Source: Streptomyces sp. WM4235 (GTDB lineage: Bacteria > Actinomycetota > Actinomycetes > Streptomycetales > Streptomycetaceae). Taken from it: DNA of 61,575 bases. The notes under the pieces were generated by a model. The model was not told the DNA's origin, ran no database searches, and saw only the letters and a list, made by a program, of their open reading frames with translations. The position numbers and the translations under genes were made by a program. Positions 45,836-54,523 of the stretch are shown piece after piece; position 1 is the first letter of the stretch; each line of letters starts with the position of its first letter. The stretch covers positions 1 to 61,575 of the forward strand of contig NZ_LGDE01000426.1 of NCBI RefSeq assembly GCF_001279725.1. The letters are read 5' to 3'.

Positions 45836-46882
45836 TCAGATGGTCGCGGTGTCGATGACGAAGCGGTAGCGGACGTCGCTCGCCTGGACCCGGTCGTAGG
45901 CCTCGTTGATCCGGTCGGCGCCGATCAGCTCGATCTCGGCGCCCAAGCCGTGCTCGGCGCAGAAGTCCAGCATCTCCTGGGTTTCGGCGATCCCGCCGAT
46001 GGAGGATCCCGCGAGGGTCTTGCGGCCGGCGATGACGGAGAACAGGTTCAGCGAGACCGGGTCCTCCGGGGCGCCGACGTTCACGAACGCGCCGTCGACC
46101 TTGAGCAGCCGCAGGTACGTGTCGAGGGGAAGCGGCGCGGAGACGGTGGAGACGATCAGGTCGAAGGTGCCGGCCAGCTTCTCGAAGGTGGTCTCGTCGC
46201 TGGTGGCGTGGTACTCCGAGGCACCCAGCCGCAGGCCGTCGTCCTTCTTGCGCAGGCTCTGCGACAGGACGGTGACGTCCGCGCCGAGCGCGGAGGCGAT
46301 CTTGACGCCCATGTGGCCGAGGCCGCCGAGGCCGACGATGGCGACCTTCTTGCCGGGGCCCGCGTTCCAGTGCTTGAGCGGGGAGTACAGGGTGATGCCG
46401 GCGCACAGCAGCGGGGCGGCGACGTCGAGGTCGATGCCCTCGGGAATGCGGACGGTGTAGTTCTCGTCGACGACGATGTGGGTGGAGTAGCCGCCGTAGG
46501 TGGGCTCGCCGTTCTTGTCGATGGCGTTGTACGTGCCGGTCATGCCCTTGAGGCAGTACTGCTCGAAGCCGGCCAGGCACTGCTCGCACTCGCGGCAGGA
46601 GTCGACGAAGCAGCCGACGCCGACCCGGTCGCCGACCGCGAACTTCGTGACGCCGGCGCCGACCTCGGTGACCACGCCGGCTATCTCGTGGCCGGGGACC
46701 ATGGGGAAGATGCCCTCGCCCCAGCCGTCGGTGGCCTGGTGGATGTCGGAGTGGCAGATGCCGGCGAACTTGATGTCGATGAGGACGTCGTGTTCGCCGA
46801 CCGGGCGGCGCGGGATCGTCGTGCGCTCCAGCGGGGCCTTCGCGGCGGGAGCGGCGTAGGCGGCGACCTGGGTGACGGACAT
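45836..46882 (-). CDS. Zinc-dependent NAD(P) alcohol dehydrogenase (CAD/YahK type)
   Basis: 348 residues from ATG with GGAG upstream. Catalytic zinc ligands in [33 protein letters not shown]; structural zinc in [20 protein letters not shown]; Rossmann motif [27 protein letters not shown]. This subgroup reduces aldehydes with NADPH. It is divergent from an XRE regulator that may control it. Confidence 0.93.
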   Translation of the reverse strand: MSVTQVAAYAAPAAKAPLERTTIPRRPVGEHDVLIDIKFAGICHSDIHQATDGWGEGIFPMVPGHEIAGVVTEVGAGVTKFAVGDRVGVGCFVDSCRECEQCLAGFEQYCLKGMTGTYNAIDKNGEPTYGGYSTHIVVDENYTVRIPEGIDLDVAAPLLCAGITLYSPLKHWNAGPGKKVAIVGLGGLGHMGVKIASALGADVTVLSQSLRKKDDGLRLGASEYHATSDETTFEKLAGTFDLIVSTVSAPLPLDTYLRLLKVDGAFVNVGAPEDPVSLNLFSVIAGRKTLAGSSIGGIAETQEMLDFCAEHGLGAEIELIGADRINEAYDRVQASDVRYRFVIDTATI

Positions 46883-47031
46883 GGTGAAGCTCCTCGGACG
46901 GGGATTTCCAGCGGTATCTCCACGATGCCCCCATTCCCTCGGGTCACCCAGTCCCCTGTTGTGCCTACGTCCCGTGGACCTACCACTGGCGGGGTCAGGC
47001 ACACGGTTCGCGACCCGGACATACTGACTGT

Positions 47032-47910
47032 ATGGACCAGCTTGATCAGCGAGCCGAACTGGGCGAGTTCCTGCGGAGCCGGCGGGCCCGGCTGCGCCCC
47101 GGGGACGTGGGGCTGCCCGACTACGGCCGCCACCGCCGGGTGCCCGGCCTGCGCCGCGAGGAGCTGGCGCAGCTGGCCGGGGTGTCGGTGGCGTACTACA
47201 CGCGGCTGGAGCAGGGACACGGACAGAACGTGTCGGCGGAGGTGCTGGACGCCATCGCGCGGGCCCTGCGGTTGGACGACACGGAGTCGGCGCACCTGAC
47301 CCACCTGGCGAGCCCGCGGACCCTCAAGCGGCGCCAGTCCCGGCGGCCCCAGCAGGTCCGGCCGGAGCTGCGGACGCTGCTGGACGCGATGGAGGGCGTA
47401 CCGGCCTACCTGGTGGGGCGGCGGCAGGACGTCATCGGCTGGAACCGGCTGGCCGTGGCGGTCTTCGGGGACTTCGGGGCGCTGCCGGTCGGTGAACGGA
47501 ACCTGGTGCGGCTGGTGTTCCTGGACGGCGCGACGGCGGAGCTGTACGCGGACTGGGAGTGCCGGGCCTGCGAGGTGGTCAGCAATCTGCGGATGTACGC
47601 GGGCCAGCACCCGGAGGACGAGCAGTTGTCGGCGCTGGTCGGGGAGCTGTCGGTGAAGAACGAGGAGTTCCGCCGGTTGTGGGCGGCGCACACGGTCGCG
47701 GACAAGACGCACGGAGTGAAGCGGCTGCGGCACCCGGTGGTGGGTGAGATGGACCTGCACTTCGAGACGCTGACCCTGCGCGACGACCCGGAACAGTCGC
47801 TGGTCACCTTCCACGCCACCCCGGGTTCCCCGTCGGCGGACGCCCTGCGCCTGCTGTCGTCCTGGGCGGCGCCGACCCACTCCCCCGTGGACGCCCCGTC
47901 GCAGAACTGA
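47032..47910 (+). CDS. XRE-type regulator with MmyB-like ligand-binding domain
   Basis: 292 residues. The HTH covers about 8-85 ([72 protein letters not shown]), and the C-terminal MmyB-like domain (about 110-275) has [24 protein letters not shown] and [44 protein letters not shown]. Such regulators commonly stand divergent from an oxidoreductase gene, as here, across a 149-bp gap. Confidence 0.93.
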   Translation: MDQLDQRAELGEFLRSRRARLRPGDVGLPDYGRHRRVPGLRREELAQLAGVSVAYYTRLEQGHGQNVSAEVLDAIARALRLDDTESAHLTHLASPRTLKRRQSRRPQQVRPELRTLLDAMEGVPAYLVGRRQDVIGWNRLAVAVFGDFGALPVGERNLVRLVFLDGATAELYADWECRACEVVSNLRMYAGQHPEDEQLSALVGELSVKNEEFRRLWAAHTVADKTHGVKRLRHPVVGEMDLHFETLTLRDDPEQSLVTFHATPGSPSADALRLLSSWAAPTHSPVDAPSQN

Positions 47911-47977
47911 GGTGCGTCCGGCCGGCCCCGCGGGCGCCCGCCGCGGATCACGGTCCGCGCCGCGCCCCGGCCCCGGG

Positions 47978-48931
47978 TCACAGTGTGCGTTGGAAGATTC
48001 CCACGCCGCGTTCCCACCGGTAGCCCAGGGACTCGTTGACCGCCCGCATGGGGCCGTTCTCGTCCGCCACGGTCGTGCCGATCTGTCGCAGGTCCGGGTG
48101 GCACGCGGCCATGTCCGCGAGCATGCGGAGCTTGACGGCGCGGCCGAGGCCGTGGCCCCGGTGGGCGGAGACGACCACCGTGTCGTACTGGAGGGCGCGC
48201 GGCCCCGTCGGGTCCGTCCGGACGAGCACCGTGTACGCGGCCACCTCCCCGGCGGGGGTCACCGCCGCGACCGTGGTCAGGTCGCCGCCCCGCTCCAGGA
48301 CCAGCCGCTGTGCGGCCCGTACCCGCTCGGCCGTCCACGTCATCGTCTGCTCGTCCATGTCCCCGCTCGGCGCGTCCTCCATCGCGCCGTGGGCCACGGC
48401 CAGCGCCGGCGCCCACGCGTCGGGGACGATCCCGGGCCAGCACAGCAGCTCGTAGCCGGGGGTGGCCGGTATCGCGGCGGGTGTCGCCACGTCCTGGACG
48501 TACCAGGCCATCCGCAGCACGTTCTCGAAGCCGAGGGACTCGGCGAACGCCCGGCCCGGGCCTTCGAGGTCGACGAGCGCGGAGACCGAGGTGCGGTCGC
48601 GCGCGAGGAGCTCGGCCCGGACCCGCTCCCACAGGGCCGTGCCCACGCCCCGCCGGCGCGCCTCGGGGCGCACCGTCAGCACGTCCAGGAACGCGGTGTG
48701 CGTGTTGCCCTCGTCGGTGAACAGGAGCAGGCCCGCGACGCCGGCCCCGTCGTCCGTCGTCCAGAACGCGTTCCGGCCCCGGGCCGGCGGCACCCGGAGC
48801 CGGCCGGCCACCTCCACGCGGGAGGGCGCCGGCAGCCCCGGCAGGTCGGTGGTCGTGGCGGCGGTCAGGACCGCGAGCCAGGAGTCCACCGCGGCGTCGG
48901 AGGGGGGTGGGGCAACGGGTCGGATCGTCAT
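47978..48931 (-). CDS. Tandem-GNAT N-acetyltransferase
   Basis: 317 residues with two GNAT folds. The first (about 1-150) has LDVLTVRPEARRRGVGTALWERV; the second (about 160-317) has QYDTVVVSAHRGHGLGRAVKLRML, each an acetyl-CoA-binding R-x-x-G-x-G/A loop, with VNESLGYRWERGVGIFQRTL at the end. The substrate is unknown. It is convergent with the XRE gene. Confidence 0.9.
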   Translation of the reverse strand: MTIRPVAPPPSDAAVDSWLAVLTAATTTDLPGLPAPSRVEVAGRLRVPPARGRNAFWTTDDGAGVAGLLLFTDEGNTHTAFLDVLTVRPEARRRGVGTALWERVRAELLARDRTSVSALVDLEGPGRAFAESLGFENVLRMAWYVQDVATPAAIPATPGYELLCWPGIVPDAWAPALAVAHGAMEDAPSGDMDEQTMTWTAERVRAAQRLVLERGGDLTTVAAVTPAGEVAAYTVLVRTDPTGPRALQYDTVVVSAHRGHGLGRAVKLRMLADMAACHPDLRQIGTTVADENGPMRAVNESLGYRWERGVGIFQRTL

Positions 48932-49036
48932 GAGCGGGACCCTAGCCGGGGCGTCCGCCGCGCGCTCAGGGGTTTTCCGTCATCGTCACCCGCGGGCGGG
49001 AGTCGGATGAGAAGGGGCCCGCGACGCCGGAAGACG

Positions 49037-49076
49037 ACGGACGGCGGGAAACCCGTGTGGGTTTCCCGCCGTCCGT
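49037..49076. terminator. 18-bp perfect hairpin after the L,D-transpeptidase gene
   Basis: ACGGACGGCGGGAAACCC and GGGTTTCCCGCCGTCCGT flank a 4-base loop (GTGT), 57 bp past the transpeptidase stop on the minus strand. Confidence 0.92.
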
Positions 49077-49087
49077 GGTGTCCGCGC

Positions 49088-49131
49088 GTCAGTTCAGTTC
49101 GTACACGGCGTCAGTTCGGGTCGTACACGGC
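49088..49131. repeat. Two tandem 22-bp units abutting the transpeptidase stop codon
   Basis: 49088-49109 and 49110-49131 match at 20 of 22 bases, and a third partial copy (GTCAG) enters the stop codon of the transpeptidase gene. Shared core: TCGTACACGGC. Confidence 0.88.
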
Positions 49132-49132
49132 G

Positions 49133-50380
49133 TCAGGAGGCCGCGCCCGCCTTCCACTCCGCCCAGCTCATGTTCCAGCCGTTGAGGCCGTTGTCCGGCT
49201 TGATGGTCTTGTCCGGGGAGTTGACCACCTCGACCACGTCGCCGATCAGCGAGTTGTCGAAGAACCACGAGCCGGGGGTGTTCGGGTCGTTGGCGCCCTG
49301 GGCGTCGTTGAGACCGACACAGCCGTGACTGGTGTTGACCTTGCCGAAGATCGAGTCGGCGCCCCAGTAGTTGCCGTGGATGAAGGTGCCCGAGGTGGAC
49401 AGCCGCATCGCGTGCGGGACGTCCTTGATGTCGTACTCGCCCTTGCCGTCGCCGTCCTTGAAGCCGACGGTGGCGCCGTCCATCCGGGTCTCCTTGAACT
49501 TCTCGGAGATCACCATCTTGCCGTTGTACGTCGGGTTGTCCGGGGACCCCGCCGAGATCGGAATGGTCTTGAGGACCGCGCCGTCCCGGGTGACCGTCAT
49601 CTGCTTGGTCTTCGCGTCGACCTTGGCGACCTGGCTGCGGCCGACCTTGAAGGAGACGGTCTTGTTCTGGACGCCCTGGACGCCGGGTGCCCCCTTCACG
49701 CCCTCCAGCGCCAGCTTCAGCGTGACGGTGGAGTTCGCCTTCCAGTACTCCTCCGGGCGGAAGTCCAGTCGCTGCGAGCCGAACCAGTGGCCGACGACTT
49801 CCTGACCGCTGCTGGAGGTGACGTTGATGGCCGCCTGGACGGCCTTCTGGTCCTTGATCGGCTTGTTGAAGGTGATCGAGACCGGCATGCCCACGCCGAC
49901 GGTCTGGCCCTCGTCCGGGATGAACGAGCCGACGAAGCTGTTCTCCGGGGAGACGGTGGTGAAGGACGCGTTCTCGTGCGCCTCCTTGCCGGCCTCGTCC
50001 TTGGCGGTCGCCGACAGGGCGTACTTGGTGGAGCGCTTGAGCGCACCGTCCGGCTTCCAGCTCTTGCCGTCGCCGGCGATCTTGCCGGGGACGACCGTGC
50101 CCTCCGTGCTCTTCAGCTCGACCTTGGTGAGCGTGCCGTCACTGACGGCGACCTTGGTCGCGTCGTTCAGGCCGATGTTGGTGGCGCCGTCCTTGGGCGT
50201 GATGGCTATTCGGGCCTTGGAGCTGTCCTTGGCCGCCGCGGCGTCCACGTCCGCCTGCGACTTGCCGCTCTCCGTGCCGCCCGCCTTCGGGTCGCCGTCT
50301 CCGCCGCCGTTGCAGGCCGAGAGCATCAATACGCCACCGAGCACGGCGGAAACGGCCACCAGGGACCTCTTCCTCCGCAT
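49133..50380 (-). CDS. L,D-transpeptidase lipoprotein with Ig-like domains
   Basis: 415 residues from ATG at 50380 (GAGGA 8 bp upstream; a GAGGA-less in-frame ATG lies 27 bp farther up). A lipoprotein signal ends in LMLSAC (Cys23), followed by a Gly/Asp-rich linker, two bacterial Ig-like domains (about 60-250) and the YkuD domain: MRLSTSGTFIHGNYWGADSIFGKVNTSHGCVGLNDAQGA, with catalytic His/Cys in SHGCVGL near residue 353. It makes 3-3 peptidoglycan cross-links, abundant in actinobacteria, outside the membrane. Confidence 0.95.
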   Translation of the reverse strand: MRRKRSLVAVSAVLGGVLMLSACNGGGDGDPKAGGTESGKSQADVDAAAAKDSSKARIAITPKDGATNIGLNDATKVAVSDGTLTKVELKSTEGTVVPGKIAGDGKSWKPDGALKRSTKYALSATAKDEAGKEAHENASFTTVSPENSFVGSFIPDEGQTVGVGMPVSITFNKPIKDQKAVQAAINVTSSSGQEVVGHWFGSQRLDFRPEEYWKANSTVTLKLALEGVKGAPGVQGVQNKTVSFKVGRSQVAKVDAKTKQMTVTRDGAVLKTIPISAGSPDNPTYNGKMVISEKFKETRMDGATVGFKDGDGKGEYDIKDVPHAMRLSTSGTFIHGNYWGADSIFGKVNTSHGCVGLNDAQGANDPNTPGSWFFDNSLIGDVVEVVNSPDKTIKPDNGLNGWNMSWAEWKAGAAS

Positions 50381-50463
50381 GCTGTCCGTCCTCACACGCC
50401 ACTCCATCGTTGCCGGAACCCCCGAGCTCCACCCGGCTACCGCCGGGCGGTATCCCTACCGGA

Positions 50464-50484
50464 CAGGGGGGGCACGCCCCCCTG
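50464..50484. terminator. GC hairpin upstream of the transpeptidase gene
   Basis: CAGGGGGG and CCCCCCTG form a short stem in the 174-bp gap between two minus-strand genes; it may end transcription of the acidic-protein gene at 50555-50899 or shape the transpeptidase leader. Confidence 0.55.
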
Positions 50485-50554
50485 CCACGGATCAACAACG
50501 CTCACACGACCCTGTTCGGTTCCACATCCGGTTCGAATGTGTGCAATCCCACGG

Positions 50555-50899
50555 TCACGCGTTGCCGGTCGGCTCTTCGTCGTGTTCCCCATCTTCCTCG
50601 TCCAGGTCCCACTCCATGGACTCGGGGTCGTATTCGGCGGGCTCGCTGCTCCAGGAGGCCTGGGCCAGTTCCACTCCGGGGATGTCCGTGACCAGGTCGG
50701 TGGGGTCGACGAGGTAGGCCAGGGCCTCCGACTCGTCGTCGCGGACCGCCGCCTCCGCGTGGCCGCGCTCCTCGTCCGGCATGAACTCGTCGGCCTTGAT
50801 GTGGGTGTGCGCCGCTCCGGTCAGTGCCGTGGCGTCGGTCACTTCGAGGACCAAATCCACCCGAAGTCGTACGTACCGTGATGTCTCAGAAGGGTTCAT
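50555..50899 (-). CDS. Small acidic hypothetical protein
   Basis: 114 residues from ATG at 50899. The N-terminal part (SRYVRLRVDLVLEVTDATALTGAAHTHI) looks like a beta-alpha fold. The C-terminus is very acidic (MEWDLDEEDGEHDEEPTGNA). No membrane helix or signal. Function unknown. Confidence 0.75.
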   Translation of the reverse strand: MNPSETSRYVRLRVDLVLEVTDATALTGAAHTHIKADEFMPDEERGHAEAAVRDDESEALAYLVDPTDLVTDIPGVELAQASWSSEPAEYDPESMEWDLDEEDGEHDEEPTGNA

Positions 50900-51006
50900 A
50901 CGACGGAGAGTAAGCCCGTGGCCGCCCCGACTTTCCCACGACCCGCCCCTTTCACTAGCATCGGCGCACACGGCCAATTCGCTGCTGCCACAAGGGGGAT
51001 CGCACC

Positions 51007-51321
51007 GTGTCCGCACGTCGACCGCTGCTCACCGCTCTCGGAGCGACCACCCTCCTCGCCGCCCTCTGGTTCGTGCCGTCGGCCAACGCCACGGCACCGG
51101 AACAGGCGTCGGGATCCTCCGGGGCGCCCGTCCCCGCCAACACGGGCACGATCACGTCCTCCGACACGATCGTGAACCACGCGGAACCCCAGGAGGCCGT
51201 TCTCGCCCTCGCCGACACCGGCAGTATCGACACCACCCCCTACCTGATGGGCGGCACCCTCTTCCTGGGGCTCGGGGCGGGGTTCGTGACCTTCTCCGTA
51301 CGCCGCTCCCGCGCCGAGTAG
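51007..51321 (+). CDS. Small cell-wall-anchored protein with LAXTG sorting signal
   Basis: 104 residues from GTG. A Sec signal (SARRPLLTALGATTLLAALWFVPSANATA) opens the protein; the last third is LADTG (68-72), a hydrophobic helix (YLMGGTLFLGLGAGFVTFSV) and a basic tail (RRSRAE). That is a complete C-terminal sorting signal of the LAXTG type used by class E sortases in Streptomyces. The exposed mature part would be only about 40 residues, rich in Thr, Ser and Ala. Role unknown. Confidence 0.83.
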   Translation: MSARRPLLTALGATTLLAALWFVPSANATAPEQASGSSGAPVPANTGTITSSDTIVNHAEPQEAVLALADTGSIDTTPYLMGGTLFLGLGAGFVTFSVRRSRAE

Positions 51322-51425
51322 CGCCGCTCGGCCCTCCGGGGCCGACGGCGCCCGCCGGACGCGACGCACGACGGACGCGGCGCCCGAGCCACGCGGCGCC
51401 CGATCAAAGGCGTGAGAAGACGCGA

Positions 51426-51465
51426 AAGGGCCGCGCACCGGGGGATCGCCCCGGGCGCGGCCCTT
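51426..51465. terminator. Bidirectional terminator between the LAXTG and hutH genes
   Basis: AAGGGCCGCGC (51426-51436) and GCGCGGCCCTT (51455-51465), with an inner GG-rich pairing, form a strong stem between convergent genes. Confidence 0.85.
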
Positions 51466-51501
51466 CGTCGTACTGTCGCCGGTCGGGCGAGCCGTGACGG
51501 G

Positions 51502-53049
51502 TCAGGCGAGCGGACCGGTCACCGTTTCGACCGCCTCGACGAGTTCGCCCGATCGAACGAACGCGTCGGCGGCGGCCAGGTCGGGGGCGAGGAAACGATC
51601 CGGCCCGGGGCCCTGGACTCCCGCCGCGCGGGCGGCCGCGATGGCGGCCCGGCTCGCCGGGGCCGCGGTGAGCCCGTGGCGCAGCTCGATGGCCCGGGTG
51701 GCCGCGTACAGCTCGATGGCGACGATCCGGGTCAGGTTGTCGACGGCCGTACGGAGCTTGCGCGCGGCCGACCAGCCCATGGAGACGTGGTCCTCCTGCA
51801 TGGCGGAGGAGGGGATCGAGTCGGCGGACGCGGGCACCGCGAGCCGCTTCATCTCGCTGACCAGGGCGGCCTGCGTGTACTGGGCGATCATCAGGCCCGA
51901 GTCCACGCCGGCGTCGTCCGCGAGGAACGGCGGCAGGCCGTGCGAGCGGTTCTTGTCGAGCAGCCGGTCGGTGCGCCGTTCGGCGATGGAGCCGAGGTCG
52001 GCGGCGGCGATGGCCAGGAAGTCCAGGACGTACGCGACGGGGGCGCCGTGGAAGTTGCCGTTGGACTCCACGCGACCGTCGGGCAGCACCACCGGGTTGT
52101 CGACGGCGGCGGCCAGTTCCCGGGAGGCGACCAGGGCGGCGTGCGCCATGGTGTCGCGGCCCGCGCCGGCGACCTGCGGGGCGCAGCGCACCGAGTAGGC
52201 GTCCTGGACGCGCGGGGCGGACTCCTCCTGGAAGTGCCCGGTGAGCCCGGAGCCCTTCAGGACGGCGGCCATGTTGGCGGCGGACGCGCCCTGGCCGGGG
52301 TGCGGGCGGATGGCGTGCAGCTCGGGGGCGAGGACCTTCTCGGAACCGAGCAGCGCCTCCAGCGTCAGCGCGGCCGTGATGTCGGCGGACGTGTACAGCT
52401 TGGCGAGGTCCGCGAGGGCCATGACCAGCATGCCGAGCATGCCGTCGGTGCCGTTGAGGAGGGCGAGCCCTTCCTTCTCGCGCAGCTCGACCGGCTCGAT
52501 GCCGGCCTCGGCGAGCAGCTCGCCGGCGGGCCGGACGGACCCGTCGGGCCCCTCGGCGTCGCCCTCGCCCATGAGCGCGAGCGCGCAGTGGGACAGCGGC
52601 GCGAGGTCGCCGGAGCAGCCGAGGGAGCCGTACTCGTGGACGACGGGGGTGATCCCGGCGTTGAGCACGTCCACCATGGTCTGGGCGACGGAGGGGCGTA
52701 CGCCGGTGTGTCCGGAGGCGACGGTCTTCAGTCGCAGGAACATCAGGGCGCGCACGACCTCCCGCTCGACGCGCGGGCCCATGCCGGCGGCGTGCGAGCG
52801 GACGATGTTGCGCTGGAGCTGCGCGCGCAGCTCGGGGCTGATGTGCCGGGAGGCGAGGGCGCCGAACCCGGTGGACACCCCGTAGACGGGCTCGGGCTTG
52901 GCGGCGAGCGCGTCGACGATCTCGCGGGCGCGGGCCAGGGCGTCGAGTGCCTCGCCGGACAGCTCGACGCGCGCGTTGCCGCGGGCGACGGCGATGACGT
53001 CCTCGGCGGTGGTCCCGGACGTCCCCACCACGACAGTGTGCATATCCAT
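51502..53049 (-). CDS. hutH: Histidine ammonia-lyase
   Basis: 515 residues from an ATG at 53049 (MDMHTVVVG). The catalytic loop reads YGSLGCSGDLAPLSH near residue 143, so the MIO prosthetic group forms from Cys-Ser-Gly rather than the commoner Ala-Ser-Gly; I recall the same in other streptomycetes. Other hallmarks: VYGVSTGFG, QRNIVRSHAAGMG, NGTDGML, QDAYSVRCAPQV, NFHGAP and SSAMQEDHVSMG. It removes ammonia from histidine to give urocanate, the first step of histidine use. No other hut genes are in the window. Confidence 0.97.
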   Translation of the reverse strand: MDMHTVVVGTSGTTAEDVIAVARGNARVELSGEALDALARAREIVDALAAKPEPVYGVSTGFGALASRHISPELRAQLQRNIVRSHAAGMGPRVEREVVRALMFLRLKTVASGHTGVRPSVAQTMVDVLNAGITPVVHEYGSLGCSGDLAPLSHCALALMGEGDAEGPDGSVRPAGELLAEAGIEPVELREKEGLALLNGTDGMLGMLVMALADLAKLYTSADITAALTLEALLGSEKVLAPELHAIRPHPGQGASAANMAAVLKGSGLTGHFQEESAPRVQDAYSVRCAPQVAGAGRDTMAHAALVASRELAAAVDNPVVLPDGRVESNGNFHGAPVAYVLDFLAIAAADLGSIAERRTDRLLDKNRSHGLPPFLADDAGVDSGLMIAQYTQAALVSEMKRLAVPASADSIPSSAMQEDHVSMGWSAARKLRTAVDNLTRIVAIELYAATRAIELRHGLTAAPASRAAIAAARAAGVQGPGPDRFLAPDLAAADAFVRSGELVEAVETVTGPLA

Positions 53050-53161
53050 ATTCAGCACCCTACGGACTGAATCCTTCTCTGTCACTAGCCAGTTCGATGA
53101 GGGTCCCTCACGCGCCGTCACCGCCCCCGTCACGGCCCTTGTCCGGCCCGGGAGCGGGTGC

Positions 53162-54285
53162 TCAGGCCCGGCCGCGGAACCGTCGCCGCTCCCCCGCCGC
53201 CTCCTGCGCGGCGTCCGCGAGCCGCACCACGGCCGTGTCCCGCCCCGCCACCACGGGCTGGGGCGACCGCGCGGCCTTCGCCTTGTACTGGGCGGCGTCC
53301 GCGAGCCGGAAGAGCCGCCGGGAGGACTTCACCAAGCCGATGGGATCCCCGGTCGAGGCGACCCCGCAGGCCACCCCCTCGCCCAGTTCCAGCTCGGCGG
53401 CCCGAAGGCACAGCTCCTCGGCCACCCGCAGGCCACCCGCACCACCTCGTCCGCCGACGGCCCCAGGCTCACCAGGCAGAACTCGTCACCGCCGAGGCGG
53501 GCCACCAGCGCGCCCGGCAGCATGGCCCCGCACAGGCTCAGCACGGACCCGAACCGCTCCAGGAGCCGGTCGCCCATGGCGTGACCGAGGGTGTCGTTGA
53601 CCTTCTTGAGGCCGTTCAGGTCACAGACGGCCAGGCTCACCACCGCCCCGGAGCGCCGGTGCTCCTCCAGGGCCTCGTCCAGCCGCATGTCCACGGCCCG
53701 CCGGTTGGCGAGTCCGGTCAGCGGATCGGTGAAGGCCAGCCGCCGGGCCTCTTCGAGCCGCTCGTTCTGCGCGAGACCCGCCGCCACGACGGCGGCCAGG
53801 ACCGTCGCGAACTCCGCGTCGTCCTCGTCGAAGTCCGGCAGCCCCTCGTCCCGGGCCACGTACAGCTCGCCCCAGGCCCGCCCGCTGAGCACGATGGGCG
53901 CGACGACACAGGTGCCCCGGCCGCGCCGGCGCAGGGCCTCGCCGCGCCGTCCGGGCCGGTCTCCGACGGCGCTCTCGACCCAGGCGTGCGGGCCACCGCC
54001 GCCCGCCCAGCGCTCGTGCAGGAACTCGGTGATCTCCGGGAAGTCGTGGACGGGATAGGACTCGTCCTCGGGGAACGCCTCCTCCCCGGCCCGCCGCTCC
54101 CCCTCGTTGACGAGCACCCGCAGCCGTCCCCGTTCGCGCTCCCACGCGGAGATGGCGGCGAACGATCCGTCCAGGGCCAGCCGCGCCCCCCGCGCGGCGG
54201 CCCGCACGCTGTCCCGCGGCAGGCAGGCGGCCGCCATGGCCTGCGCGAGGCCCACGACGGCTCTCAGCCGCCCGTCAACTCCCAT
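53162..54285 (-). pseudogene. GAF-GGDEF diguanylate cyclase, frameshifted by an 11-bp duplication
   Basis: The 5' part encodes a GAF-like domain (about 20-170, SWERERGRLRVLVNEGERR; GRAWGELYVARDEGLPDFDEDD) and a GGDEF domain (LAFTDPLTGLANRRAVDMRLDEAL; RLGGDEFCLVSLG near residue 264). After SADEVVRVA the frame goes wrong and ends at 53329. In the adjacent frame the expected end appears: AEELCLRAAELELGEGVACGVAS to GERRRFRGRA, stop at 53162. Removing one copy of a tandem 11-mer (53420-53441) restores one frame. As read, the signature motif survives but the last 80 or so residues are replaced. Start ATG 54285 (or GTG 54288). Confidence 0.88.
53420..53441. repeat. Tandem 11-bp duplication causing the GGDEF frameshift
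   Basis: GGCCACCCGCA occurs at 53420-53430 and again at 53431-53441. Eleven extra bases shift the minus-strand frame; deleting either copy gives the uninterrupted reading DEVVRVAEELCLRAAELELG. Confidence 0.95.
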
Positions 54286-54376
54286 CACCCCAGACTAGGG
54301 AGTTTTGTCCAACTTCGTACCTTCCCACCCGGCCGCGTGAATCAGTCCGGCCGCGCGAATCGACCCGCCCGCACAA

Positions 54377-54428
54377 ATCCAGCCCCGCCGGCGTTTGAGG
54401 CGCGGGGGCCCGGGGGCAGCGCCCCCGC
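54377..54428. repeat. Dispersed Streptomyces intergenic repeat
   Basis: The stretch around CCCCGCCGGCGTTTGAGG (54383-54400), followed by a GGGGGC-AGC-GCCCCC hairpin (54413-54427), matches a repeat I know from many Streptomyces intergenic regions. It lies in the 238-bp gap between the GGDEF and enoyl-CoA hydratase genes. An imperfect 17-bp direct repeat (CCGGCCGCG(T/C)GAATC) lies just upstream at 54331-54363. Confidence 0.7.
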
Positions 54429-54523
54429 AACGGCGCCGCACGCGACCCCGCACCCGCACCCCCCGCATCCAGGGGCCGGTGGGGCCCCGGGCCCCGCCCA
54501 CCAATCCCCCGGCCGGCCAGGCC

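Noticed and set aside
50530..50545. tRNA T-loop-like GGTTCGAAT
   Set aside because: No acceptor or anticodon stem pairs around it.
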